NCBI GenBank assembly: GCA_015680685.1
Contig: MNCI01025481.1
Span: 409 to 64,408 of the forward strand
Length of the DNA stretch: 64,000 nt
Direction of reading: 5' to 3'
From: Gnetum montanum
Lineage: Eukaryota > Streptophyta > Gnetopsida > Gnetales > Gnetaceae
The notes under the pieces are model-generated. The model saw nothing but the letters and a program-made list of their open reading frames with translations, was not told where the DNA came from and searched no databases. The position numbers were made by a program, and so were the translations under genes. The number at the start of each line of letters is the position of its first letter. Within the stretch, counting starts at the first letter, position 1. This document shows, piece by piece, positions 1-10,939 of this stretch.

Positions 1-140
1 TGTCTGATCGACAAGACCGTTCAGGGCACCGCGGATTCGTTTTTTTTCAGCTTAGCCCTCGCGCGGATCCGTGGTTAAGGCTGTGTACACGGAACTTCGG
101 TCGGTATTTCCAGCTGCCGACATTTTCCGTCGTTACACTA
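1..140. other. unplaced GC-richer segment abutting truncated element D
   Basis: This stretch is visibly richer in G+C and CpG (for example ctcgcgcggatccg) than the rest of the window. Alignment by eye with the gag regions of elements A and B shows homology beginning only at about position 140 (aggacactcataaaagaag), so the preceding bases do not belong to the gag of element D. I recognise no protein, LTR end or RNA in it. It may be the end of another transposon or a rearrangement breakpoint. Confidence 0.5.
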
Positions 141-1425
141 GGACACTCATAAAAGAAGAGGAAAGTTGGTACCGCTCCTTGGAACTAAAAACCATTAGGA
201 GGTGGAGTATGATGCTAGAACTGTTTAACAATAAATACTAGACATACTCCAGAGTGTCCAACTTGTGTAAGTAGATCCAAGGATGGAAGCAAGGTAATCA
301 TGAACCCTTGGATGCTGCCATGGGCTGATATTACGCATTGCTACATCATTGCCCAGGCCATGGTTACACACAATATGATCAAGTCTACCACCTTGTAGAT
401 GGGCTAAGACATGAAACCAGGAGAACCCTTCGGACATATGCCCAAGGGAGATTATTAGAACTTAGGTCCCATGAAGTTCATAGATTTTTGGAGAAAGTAG
501 CTAAAGAAGAAGGGGAGCTACATAATAGAGAAAGCGTGGAATAGTACAACCGTGATCCTTCTCTTCGAAAGACGGAAGTGAGATTCTGTAATGAAGAGGA
601 TGAGTCACCACTCAAAGAGTTGGTGAATAGAAAAACCTTGCCACTTCAGAAATTAACAACAGAAGTGGTAGCTAAGGTAGATCAAATACATGACTCCTTA
701 GATAGTAGATTTGAACTTGTCCTAAAAATTGTAGAGGAGTCTAAGGAACAAAGTAGTGACCATGATACGAAAAAGCGGAGAGATTCAGACCATGCATGTA
801 ACAAGGGTAACGGAAAAATGACTATCGCCGATGAGGTTGTGGATTCATATATAGAAAATGAAGATGGATGTCAGATCTATCAATATTACCATCCTAAGGG
901 ATTTTGCCCAATAATCTCACATCTACAAGAGTCTGTGGTGTATGCACTCAACCCAAGACTTAACCAACGGTAAGCACCCCATTGGTTACCTTATCCTCAA
1001 GGTAACCCAAGGCAGTTCTACCAACCGTTAACGTATTATCCAAGTGGAATGCCACCACAACCTATCAGGAAACACTAGTAGTGGCAATACCCACGGTCAT
1101 GGGGGATGCCATTGCCTAGGCAAAAATACCCTTACCAGCAACTAGACCCGTATGGCTATTATGTGTAGCAGCCGGTTTCTCCAAGTGACTCTATGGGTCA
1201 CGCAACCCCACAACATCACTACCAAGTTCAGGAGTATTTTAGGACTCCTTATCCTATGGTAGACACACCATGTGCATACCATCCTCTGAATCCATCCGCC
1301 ACTTTTACAACAATAGTTCCAATGCCACCCATTCCAACAATGCAAGGGGAACTCCCCACTCAACCGTAGCAACGTAATGCTACAAGAGTTGTAAACCTTC
1401 AACCCACTGCTGGTTCTAACAATCG
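141..1425 (+). pseudogene. gag relic of element D
   Basis: Gag forms the retrotransposon capsid and nucleocapsid. Open pieces at 338-544 and 578-973 share one frame and match the gag of elements B, C, F, G and A, including the blocks RSLELKTIRRW (near 180), RTYAQGRL (near 435), YNRDPSLRK (near 543) and LQESxVYALNPRLN (near 930). The central part is charged and probably helical. At 866-910 lies a Cys-His cluster (GCQIYQYYHPKGFC), whose second Cys is Tyr here but Cys in B and C. The C-terminal part (1000-1400) is rich in Pro, Gln and Tyr. Several in-frame TAG/TAA codons interrupt it, so it is not translatable. The N-terminus is missing. Confidence 0.8.
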
Positions 1426-1559
1426 TATGAAGAGAAGACCTTTCTTCAAAACCAAAAGCCCAAACAAGCTCTCACAACTACAAGCAGTTGAGTCTACAAC
1501 TACTCCTCCAACAAATAAGGCTTCAGAGCTTCCTTCAAACCAAAAACAAAGCTCAACAC

Positions 1560-2257
1560 ATACGGTTATGTTAACATATACTATTACTGACTGGATCAAG
1601 GTGGGCCACCTTCCCAAGAAACTATTTGATCTTGGGAATGAACCTCATAAGGCTCTTCTTGACTCAAGTTTTGGAGTCAACTTAATCTTATAAGAAATGT
1701 ATAAAGCCTAGAACCTGCCTCCACTGAAGAAGAGAAATATTCAACTAAAGCTGGCTGACCAGTCCATCACTATGCCTTTGGAACAAGTTGAGGACATTAT
1801 TATCATTGTGTGTGATTGGTCATATCCAGACGATTTCCTAGTGATCCATATAAATAATGACAAAGGGGACTTCCCAATTATAATGGGGAGGGCATGGCTG
1901 AGCACAATAGACGCATGCCTAGGAATATGTGATCTTTCCCTAGAGATATCTAAGGAAAGAATTTATGGAACGATCAAGAAGAAGAAGGTTCCATGCATCA
2001 CATACAATGACTCAGAGCATGATGACATACAGGAATGTTCAGCATTCCCTACATGCAACTGGTGTGCTCAAGAAGTCAATGTACAAAAGTGCCTGTATGT
2101 AGCAACCACTCAACAAGAGAACATCCCATGGTTGATAGCTAATCAAGAGAGAAACCCAACAACATGCATTGAACGAACTAGGGGAACAACCTACACCCAC
2201 AACAAGAGCATAGATACATTAGAATATGAGTGTCCCAACTTCCAACTCTTAACCTGA
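1560..2257 (+). pseudogene. retropepsin-like protease relic of element D
   Basis: The aspartic protease matures Gag and Pol polyproteins. The active-site segment reads LLDSSFGVNLI near 1651-1688, against LLDSGSGVNLIS in element B, so the expected D-S-G triad has become D-S-S. Downstream, FPIIMGRAWLST near 1870-1910 matches the second conserved Ile-Leu-Gly-Arg block of Athila/Tat proteases. It follows gag in the same frame, with stops at about 1691 and 1709. The C-terminal 80 residues carry several Cys and the segment YVATTQQEN, which also occurs in B. Assignment to retropepsin is firm; catalytic competence is lost. Confidence 0.8.
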
Positions 2258-4278
2258 AAACATCAATTGGGAGAAGTTGGGCACTTCTATGAAATTCAAA
2301 AAAAAATCTCATTATTTTAGATCTCTCCCTTGCAATTTATTCATGGGAGAGATGGCCACCTATGCTAATCATTCGGGGCCCTTAGTTCTTTTAAGTTTTT
2401 GTTTTACACATTTTTGTTTCACACATTTTTTGTTTTGCATATTTTTGTTTTACAAATTTCTTTAAATTTTCTTATTTTTGTTCTACAACATTGTTTATAC
2501 CTTTTCATTTCTTTATGTGTGTGTGTGCTTATCTATTTTGTTAGGTTTGTCACCCAATAAGTGTTCTAATGATGGTGTGAACTATTTTCTATTGATTGCT
2601 AATGTTTGGTTTTTACCTTTAAGTTATGATGTTGATACTAAGATATGGTCCTTTTGATATGATAGGCAATGAGTCCACTTCATTCATACATCTATAAATT
2701 TCTATGGTCTCTTATGGCTTGGAACTGTATAGTCCCTCTCTTCAAAATAATAAGAACTATTAACAAATCGGTCACTGGGAATTTCTCAAACTAAGGAAGG
2801 ACTCAAGGATTGAAAATGATGTGACTTCAAGTGGACTTGATGCATTTGTGTTGGCCATTCTCTTGGGTGCTTGAATTTTTTCTTCTTAAGTTTTCTTACC
2901 ATTCTGACATGGCTCCATTATCAGAAAGCTGAGCTAATAAAAATAACAAAATCTTTGCATGGTGTGGTTCTCATGCATAAACACATAAAACCAAAAAAAA
3001 ATAGTGAGAATTCAAAGCACACCCCTTAGACAAAATAATCTCTTGGGCTACAAGCACTGGTTATGGAACTAAATAAAAATGTTCCCTCTAACTAAGGCCC
3101 TTCCTCACTTCCTATCTCCTCTTTCGTTTCATCGAAATGTTGGTGACTCTTTAAGGGATACGTTCTTGCTACTTGAAGTGGATGGTTTGGTTGAATGCAT
3201 TAATGTGAAGTCACTGGATGTGGTTTATTTGAGGTCGGACTTGGAATGGGATCTACTAAGTTACATTAATCATCAAATACACAAGAGGCTATACACCATG
3301 TTGTTCTTGGGATTCCATTCCATTCTCTTCTCTCCTTCCTTCTCTCCATTGTTCACCTCATTGCCAATTGTCTCATTAGTGTATATTTTAGTTGACGCAT
3401 TATTTTCTTTTTGGTAAATTCTTGTGGTTAAGACTTTAACTCTTGTTTCCAAATGACATTCTTCGAACCTATGGACTCTTTGAATGTAGGTTTTCTAGGG
3501 TATTAAGGGCATGAGCCTGCTTTGGGGAGGACCCACTAGCATTCCTATTTGGGGCACCAGTTGAATTCTTTCCCTTAACATTTTTGCAATCCACTCTAAT
3601 TTGTTCATTTCCATCTTAACATCCATCTCATCGACGTTACAATTGTCTCTTTTTCTCCATCTTCCTTATTCCTTTAATTTTCTCCATTCTATCACTACTG
3701 GAGATTTGCTCTCAGTCATGGGGGTCCTAGTCCACTTTTTTCAATTTTTCTCCTAACCCCTACACCTTTGGTATCCACTAATATTATATCTCTAGATGTG
3801 TATCAGCCATACCACAACTCAGCCAATGGACCTTACATGGAAGCAAGGTATCAATTTCATTGTGAGTTGTTTACCCTTGCTAATATGTGATTGTGTTGTG
3901 TGTGCAAATGGCAATCATTCACCAACTGATTGGATCTGGAGGGATCACTTGGAATGGATCGGTGCTAACATAGCTATGCAAGGAATGAGATTGATGGCGT
4001 GCTTATGGATGGACAACGAAAGGCACAATCTTGGAATTGGTAGTAGCAAACTTCTTCTCTTTTCTCTCTTCTCTCTGAGCTGCCAAATAAGGCCTAATGT
4101 CAAATGTATAAAGTGTTCACTCTTATTGTCATGAACACCATTTTTGTCTTATCTTGTAATGATGATCCATTCACATGTTGTCCCATTCACCATTAGTTCC
4201 ATTTGAGTTAATAATCCCATACCTTCCCAATATTTTGTAAGAAACTCGAGGATGAGTTTTTATTCAGTCATGGGGGTA
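2258..4278 (+). other. 3' untranslated region of element D, including the pol deletion scar
   Basis: The deletion scar lies at about 2258-2325. At 2343-2357 is a purine-rich tract (gggagagatgg) that marks the end of pol in A, B and C too. The section 2953-3115 is a module conserved in A, B and C (gcatggtgtggttc ... caaagcacaccccttagac ... ctaaggcccttcctcac). Short open frames at 3079-3417 and 3796-4134 are not conserved as proteins and I do not call them genes. The region ends with a G-run (tgggggta, 4271-4278) just before the LTR, which is the likely polypurine tract. Confidence 0.7.
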
Positions 4279-5102
4279 TGATGGGATGCGATATCGCATG
4301 GGCTGCGACATTGCATATGCGATATTGCATCTTCCATGATATCGCATCCCGCACAATATCGCATCCCCCACAATATCACATCCCTAGTGTTATCACGTAC
4401 GCAATATCGTAGCTTGTCGCCAAATCTATAAATAAGAGGCATCTCTCCCTTGTTTCAAAATCTAGGCCTAGACTGTAGCGAAGTTCTAGCAATTTTTCCC
4501 CTCCAGAGATAGTATAATTTCCATGTTCCTGCAGTAGGAGTCTCAAAGTGAACGGATCTTTATTCGAGCAAATATTGTACCTGAGCACAAGTTTGTGTAT
4601 GGAAATAAAGAAGAACTTTTGCATAAACCTTACAATGCATGGACTAAGGTAAATAGGAATTTCTTTATTTTTATTTATTGTTCATCGTTTAATGCTTTAT
4701 TAGTTAATTAAATCTCTCTCAACCCTTCTCTCCCAATTAAGTGCATTCAGTACGACCGCTTCGAGCATGTGCATTACACTTGGTAATCCTAGCAATGAAT
4801 AGTGTTTGGTAATCCCACAAGGTTGCATTGGCTCAGGGTGTGAACAGTAAGTGGAAATAGATACTGATGCTAGGCATTAGAACTTAGTTAGTTAAAGCTA
4901 ATTACTTAGTCTCTTCACCTTCACCTCATTAAGCATAAGCGATAAAAATAGAAAAGATATAAAAATCACATATCTCAGACTTACTTAACCATACAACCAT
5001 GACAAATACAAGTAAGTTTGGGAAGACAATGAATGATTAACCTTAAGTGTTCCATAAGGCATGTAGGCACTTAGTCTATGGAGTTCAACCAGATCGTGCG
5101 TG
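4279..5102 (+). repeat. 3' LTR of element D, 3' end truncated
   Basis: The LTR starts TGATGGGATGCG directly after the polypurine tract. U3 contains the palindrome array described separately and a TATAAATA box at 4427-4434; an AATAAA signal lies at 4604-4609. The section 4740-5100 matches the LTRs of B, C and E (cttcgagcatgtgcattac, gtgaacagtaagtgg). Comparison with the B LTR shows that about 70 bp, including the CA end, are missing after gatcgtgcgtg at 5102. Confidence 0.85.
4285..4420 (+). promoter_or_regulatory. palindrome array upstream of the TATA box in U3
   Basis: At least seven imperfect copies of GCGATATCGC or half-sites (gcgatatcgc, gcgatattgc, tgatatcgca, caatatcgca, gcaatatcgt) are spaced about 15-25 bp apart and end just before TATAAATA. 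The same architecture occurs in the LTRs of B, C and E. Position and dyad symmetry suggest binding sites for a dimeric factor, which is inference. Confidence 0.6.
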
Positions 5103-5103
5103 T

Positions 5104-5449
5104 AAGCTCATACCACTTACTAGTGACATCACATTGTATCTGCCATTCATCAGAAGTATTTTTGGATACTCAAGAAGTTAATTGTAAATCATAACTATCT
5201 TCAAAAAATCACATGCTAGTAACCTTAGTTAGGAAATAACACTATGTTATGCAAAATCATCAAATTATAATTATATACAATAGTGAGATGGAATGATACT
5301 AGTAGGGATTGTAGGAATATAGGATGTGAGATGTCTTACCATAAACATAATAAATTTTGTATGTAATCAATGGTTAAAATGATCATTAGCTTATCTTTCC
5401 AAGATCCAAATCAAGCTCATACCACTTACTAGTGACATCACATTGTATC
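5104..5449. repeat. 37-bp direct repeat (5104-5140 and 5413-5449)
   Basis: The two copies, beginning aagctcataccacttact and ending cattgtatc, are identical over 37 bases and 309 bp apart. By comparison with the 3' region of element G (27280-27320), the copy at 5413 is in the expected place. The copy at 5104 lies exactly at the D/F junction and is extra. Confidence 0.85.
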
Positions 5450-6420
5450 ATCTGAAAACTTACAACCATAAGGCTATCACAACTATAATAAACATCATTA
5501 CTTGGTAATGAAGAACATGGAAAAAATTTATTAACTACATAGTTTCTTTTGTAGGGAACTTGACCATTGAACACATGAGTGCATTCAAGCATGGGTAATA
5601 TATCTTTCTAGCCAAGTACCCCATGCAAATCCAAGAAACCTTGAAATTTCTGAAATTCATCTACTTTAGGCATGGGTAAATGTATTTCTAGTGGAACCCC
5701 TAGAAATTATTATATGTATTTATTATGTTATTATTATGTCAACCTTACTATAGGACTACATTCAAGCATGGGTAACATGTCTTTCTAGTGACATGGCAAG
5801 AAAATACTTATTTTAGAACACACTTCCATTTTTCATCAGAACTCAAGTAAACAATAAAACTTAATAGGGTAAAAAGACTCATAGTAGTAGCTCTAAAGAA
5901 TCCAAAAATCCCCTTGATGTCACATCCTTTTCATTCCTAGTTGGTTCTTCTCCTATCCATCTAGGAAGAATGATCATAAGTTTATTTAAGTTCTATTGTG
6001 ATGAGAATGTCATTATGTCCATGGTAAGAACCCCTTATTATTGGAAATGAGTGGATAAATGATGTGGTCTTGCTGTATATATAATTATTCCTTCAATGAT
6101 TAGATAACATAGGATAAAATTCTTATTATTTCAACTACATCTTGCTTATTTCTTGATACTTTATTAGAAAAAATGAACAAAAATATTTACATTAAGAATA
6201 GTAAAATTATAAAAACACTTAAAGATATACAAGAATAGAAAAATGTATAAATAATCTTAAAAGATATTAAAGAATGGGAAAAATGCTAAGAAATTATCAA
6301 AAATATTAAATAATAGAAAAGATATAAAAGAATGAAGAAAATACCAATAATCTAAAAATGTATAATAAACATTGTAAATTAGAAAATTTTAAAACAAAAA
6401 GTTAAAATTTATTTATTAAT
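5141..6420 (-). other. 3' untranslated region of element F with repeated motif
   Basis: The region aligns with the 3' region of element G at 27050-28250. A motif close to TTCAAGCATGGGTAACATG followed by TCTTTCTAG occurs at 5584-5613, 5669-5694 and 5761-5790, where A and C carry one copy each. The left-most part and the polypurine tract are lost at the junction with D. The section 6170-6420 is A-rich low-complexity DNA without coding potential. Confidence 0.6.
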
Positions 6421-6439
6421 TTTTGATTCTAGATAGGGC

Positions 6440-6720
6440 ATTTACCTCATGATTGAACTCATGGATGAGGGTTTAGAAAATGGATTACATGTCCCTAGGA
6501 TCATACATTATAAGTCTCTTGTTTATCATTCTTAGTGATTTATGTTTTCATTTATTATTCCATGTAATAATGATGATAATCAAGTTTTACTCATTTGGAG
6601 GTACATATCCTATTGGATAAGATGGTATTTCCATTTTAGAAGATTCAAATCTATTTTCTTGTTTATTCTTAATTTTAGATTTTGAGTCTCCATGTTTGCT
6701 ACTTATTGTTGGTGTATGAT
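6440..6720 (-). pseudogene. unassigned coding-like block shared with element G
   Basis: The translation on the - strand matches the end of the G frame at 28300-28656 (blocks EIPSxPIxYVxxN and NLIIIxxxWxNKxKHK). It lies between the protease remnant and the 3' region, where RT should be. I do not recognise the domain. Conservation in both elements suggests it was present when the subgroup formed. Confidence 0.4.
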
Positions 6721-6879
6721 CATGGTTTAAGATATCATTTTGTAAGTTCTTAATTTAGGTCATTTCCTTGGTGTAGGAGTTAATAAGTAGACTAGATATT
6801 TTCATGCATATTTTGGATAGTTTTATGCCCTTGTTTCTTAATTACTAGGTGTCTTTTGGTTTAGTGGCCATTGTTTCTT

Positions 6880-7480
6880 TTTGCATACACACTTGTTTAT
6901 CGAGTTTGTTGTGGACTAGTATAAGGATTGTGTTAAGATTTTAACTTTTGATCCATAACTATACCCTTCATCATTATAAATAATGCATGGAATTCTTTGC
7001 ATTTGTATGGTCCCATGCTCATCTTTCTTAGAATTCTCCAAGGATAAGTCCCTCATTTCAACCTTAGCATGAATTGTGTAAGCCATACTCTCCCCATGAT
7101 GATAGGAAAGTTCTTGTTATCATTCTTCATATTAATCACAAGAACATCTACTAGATAAGATCATCCATTAATAGTGGCCATCATGTCTTCTACCTATCCT
7201 AAAGGAATGCTAACTGATTGGTCTACAATCTCTATAATTAGGTTGCATTTCTTTAATAATGGTAGGTTCTATGCCTTGTATGTTTTGTGAGATATCAAAT
7301 TGACTCAAGAAACTAAGTCTAGTAAAGATTTACCTAGTGAATTTTTAGCAATTTGCAAGTAAATCAAAGGGCTTACAAAATCTATTTTTTTCTTAGGAAA
7401 TATTCTTACATTTATTCAATCTAATACTATATGAGTTGACATGATAGTTTTAAGCTTTTTATTATTATTATTGTGGAAGC
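6880..7480 (-). pseudogene. retropepsin-like protease relic of element F
   Basis: The conceptual translation shows SLLDLVSxVNLIS near 7280-7330, FPIIMGRVWL near 7110, and LSLENSKKDEHGTI followed by PCIIYND near 7000. Each matches the equivalent block of the protease in B and D. The active-site D is present but the following S-G is altered. Stops and shifts break the frame, so it is inactive. Confidence 0.6.
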
Positions 7481-9900
7481 ATGGTGGTTGTAGGAGGATA
7501 TTTCATAGGAGGAATAGGATTGGATGGAGTTCTTACTCTACTAGCTTTTTTTAGACTTATCCTAAAGAAAGGATACTTTCTTGATTTACATGTAGTGTTC
7601 CTAGTTTGATTTTCTCTTTGTATACTAACCACCTTGGTAGAACTTTTTTACTAAGGTTGTGTTAGTAGTTTTCCTTGCATTGTAAGTGATGGTACTATTG
7701 GTAAAGGATTAAGATCTTGATAAGATAGACCTATTGTTGGTTAAGACATGTAAGGATGTGAGTCCATTCATGGGATTGTAGGTCTATGATATTCAGCTAT
7801 ATAATAGAGAAAAGAAGCATAAACATGAGAATCCTAGAGATATAAGACACTATACATAGTATCCATAAGGATTTGGTTGTAGGTATGGATATTGTTACAC
7901 TGGTAATGACATCTCTCATTATTATGGTTGTTGTTGCTGCTACTGGTATTAGTCTTGTGGTTGAAGATAAGAACCACTTGGATAATATTATTGTTGATAG
8001 GCATGCCTATAGTTACCTTATGGGTAAGGTAATCATTTGGGCATTCATTTTTGAACAAAATTCAAATTAAGTACGTATGCCCTAGGCTCTTGTAAGTGGA
8101 CCATAACAAGACAACATCACTTTAATGTTTATACTGGCACACTTTGCATCCATTGTTACCTTCAAAACTTGAGTCTGTAACTTCCTCAACTGCTACAACT
8201 TTTCCTTTGTTTTTATCATTATCACATCATTTATCATTTTTATGTTTTCTATTCTTATTTCTATTAAATACTTGTTCAATTTTCTCCTCAACTATATTTA
8301 ATGTTGTTACAAATATTTTTTCACAGAGTTTGATATTTTCTCTATGTATTTCTTAATATCATTTACTGATTTCTGAATAGGCAAAGTCTTTTGTTTCCTC
8401 TTATTTTATTTCACACATAGTTACGTCTCTTTTCTAATGGTTGGATCTCTATTATATTCTTCAACTGATTCTCTTTTGGGTAGCACCCCTTCTTTCACTC
8501 CATAGTCTAGTAACCTTTTAATTTGATGAACTATCATCTTTGATAATCTAGCTTGGGCATATACTCCAAGAGTCTTCTTGGTTTTGTTCCTCAACCCATA
8601 AATAATGTGTTGTAATTCTTCTCTTTGAGAAAGTTCATGGCTAAGCATCTATATAAAAGTAATTAGTATTTGTCCATTGCTACATTAAGAGATTCATATA
8701 TCCATTGTTTCCATTCTTGGATTTTTTTTCTTAAATTTATTACTCTAGAATAAGCTTGATATTTATCATTCAAGAGTTCTAGCATGATGCTCCATCTTCA
8801 AGTTGATTCTAGTTCTAAAGATCTATATGATCTCTTCGATTCCTTATCAAGTATTTTGGAAAACAACTCTAACTTTTTCCAATCATTCTCTATGTTTTGT
8901 AGGATGTAGGCTTCATGGAAGATTTGGAGATGATGTTGCAAATCTACATTATATCCTCCTTTTAACTTTGGAATATTATTCATGTTAAGTTTCTTAATGC
9001 TACTATCTCATAAATGCTTGGTAGGTATGTACACTGATTCCCTTATGTTAATCATACTTTGAGTGGGCAGTATCTAGATCATTAAACTTTGTTATAGTAA
9101 TGTCCCCTTCAATGCTCATAGTATTCTCTTCTATCATGTCTAATTTCTCTTTTTCTTTCTCTTTCTTCATCATCATCTTCCACTTCCTTAGGATGTTTTC
9201 TTTTTCTGGTGTCATGTCTCTCATGATTCCTTCTTCTTTCCCTATCATAATCCCTTATTCTTCATTCTCTCTTGTTAGAGTCTATTGATGAGTGCAACAA
9301 AGAGGATGGGAAAGTTGAAGAATACTACTAGATAGTACTCCTTTTATGTATCCCTGATTCATCTCATATATATTTGTTAAAGCTTTTACGCCTTAAATTT
9401 TCTCTAATTCTATGTTTTGCCTCATATCTTTTTTTTTTCTTATTTATATCTTATTAGCATAATAGCATCCCTTCTTACTTGAGCCTCTATTGGTTAATAT
9501 GGCCTAGACATATTTTTGATAACTTGATATCCTTCTTGTACATGGCCATGATTTGATTTCGGGAGGATTTCTTGAAGCATGGATGGTTTTGAGCATTTTG
9601 GCTACAAGACAGTGTTGCCTTGTAATTTTATCCATGTAAATTGTTCATCCTAGTGAAAAATTAATGTAAAATTAGGATAATAAGAATTATCATAAGCATA
9701 TGAGTCTTGTTTGCAATGGTGCATTCTAATCTTCTTTATTATAATCTTTGTCATTACTTCCATTAAGATCAATAGTAGGTGGAGATTTCACCTTGGATAT
9801 AAAGGGATTTTTAATTTGGTTGATGCTTAAGTGTGTGCATTTTGAAAAATTATTCTAAGTATGAAAGACACACTTGGTGATACTTGATGCAACAAACTAT
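7480..9900 (-). pseudogene. gag relic of element F
   Basis: Open pieces at 9048-9248, 8798-8983 and 8421-8648 carry gag blocks in the expected order: MNNIPKLKGGYN, a helical stretch ending in RSLELES, and YAQARLSKM leading to RESVEEYNRDP. A Cys-His cluster (CKVCQYKH) lies at about 8116-8150. The segment at 7873-8070 is open on both strands but follows the gag order of the relatives only on the - strand. Gag would form the virus-like particle. Multiple frameshifts separate the pieces. Confidence 0.75.
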
Positions 9901-9931
9901 GTAAAATTAACTAACTAGCAAACATTGACAC

Positions 9932-9951
9932 ATCCATAGCAACAACACCAA
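9932..9951 (-). promoter_or_regulatory. primer-binding site of element F
   Basis: In element orientation the bases next to the 5' LTR read TTGGTGTTGTTGCTATGGAT. This resembles TGGCGCCGTTGCCGGGGA, the complement of the 3' end of plant tRNA-Asp, with transition-type differences. The LTR boundary TCATCA directly precedes it. Confidence 0.65.
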
Positions 9952-10933
9952 TGATGAGTAGTAGAGAATTTCAACACTCAACCATACAAGTTACAAGTGC
10001 TCATGTATGATGAGATTGTAATCTATGAATGGAAAATGTAAGTGTACTAGTGAGTTAATAATGAGTTCATGGTCATGGCCTTTCCACTTAGAGTTAGCCA
10101 GGTGAAAAACATATGGTTTAACTCTTAGTTAGGTATATGATTAAATGATGTTGATTGGATTTAATTATGCTAAAAATAAACATAACAAAAATGATTGTAA
10201 ATTCTATTACTAAAAATAATGAAAATGGAAAACTATTTTATCTTATAGCGATAAGTATATGTTCCTAGTTTTCCATACATATCTTGGGCTGATGTAATTA
10301 TTACTAGGATTACCAAGCAACTTCATTACTGAGGGAATCAAGCAAAGTTAGTATTGGGTTACCAAACAAATACATTTTATACTCAAAACCATTCATACTC
10401 ACTCTTCCTTACTAATGAACATTGAAATATTAAAAGATTTAGGAAATATAAATGACATGGTAAAACTAAACAATGTAGCAAAGTAAATCTATTCTATGTG
10501 AGATATTGCAATGATAAAGGACAATCTTGATCTTTATTACCATTCATGAATTATGTCTAGGAACAATCCACTCAGATAAAGATGTTGTACCATTGTAATT
10601 CATCACACTGTGGTTATTCACAACTAACTATAAATTCAATAAAATAAAATGCAAGAATTTTATTAAGAGTTAGCCAAAAGTTATTTTCGACACGATGGTG
10701 GACTCGAATTTATAGGCATAACCATGACCCACTACATTATATCTATGACCTTGTATATTAGGCTAGGATATCAAATATGATATCATAGTCCTTAAGTTTT
10801 TCATAACCTACCTTTGGTCTTAGAAGCTCCAACTTATGGTTTATGACCATGAAATATAAGATTAGGTCTTAATGAATAAGGAAAACTTATAACTTACGAC
10901 CTTATGCCAAGCATGGGAATGTTGATGTCAACA
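9952..10933 (-). repeat. 5' LTR of element F
   Basis: The inner boundary is clear (tgatgagta at 9952 beside the primer-binding site). The outer boundary near tcaaca at 10933 is inferred from LTR length and the required CA dinucleotide. U3 contains repeated GATATC sites (ggatatcaaatatgatatc, near 10767). The section 10270-10330 matches other LTRs (ccatacatatcttgggctga and the following accaagc motif). Confidence 0.7.
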
Positions 10934-10939
10934 GATGAT

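Larger units (their letters stand above)
141..5102 (+). mobile_element. element D: Athila/Tat-like Ty3/gypsy LTR retrotransposon, 5'-truncated and lacking RT to integrase
   Basis: The element reads gag, protease, a 2-kb 3' untranslated region and a 3' LTR on the + strand. The 5' LTR, primer-binding site and start of gag are missing at the junction near 140. After the protease region the frame stops at 2257 and the sequence passes within about 70 bases into the region that in elements A and C follows integrase, so RT, RNase H and integrase are deleted. It is therefore a non-autonomous copy. Its gag-protease frame stays in one reading frame from 338 to 2257, broken only by stop codons. The 3' LTR is cut about 70 bp short at 5102, where element F begins. 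Confidence 0.85.
5103..10933 (-). mobile_element. element F: non-autonomous gypsy-type LTR retrotransposon, 3' LTR missing
   Basis: Reading on the - strand from the right, it has a 5' LTR (10933 to 9952), primer-binding site, gag, protease and a long 3' untranslated region that ends abruptly at element D. No RT, RNase H or integrase is recognisable between the protease (ending near 6880) and the 3' region. It resembles element G more than A to D, sharing an unassigned block near 6440-6700 and arrays of a short motif, so F and G form their own non-autonomous subgroup. Stops and frameshifts are frequent, so it is old. Confidence 0.75.
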
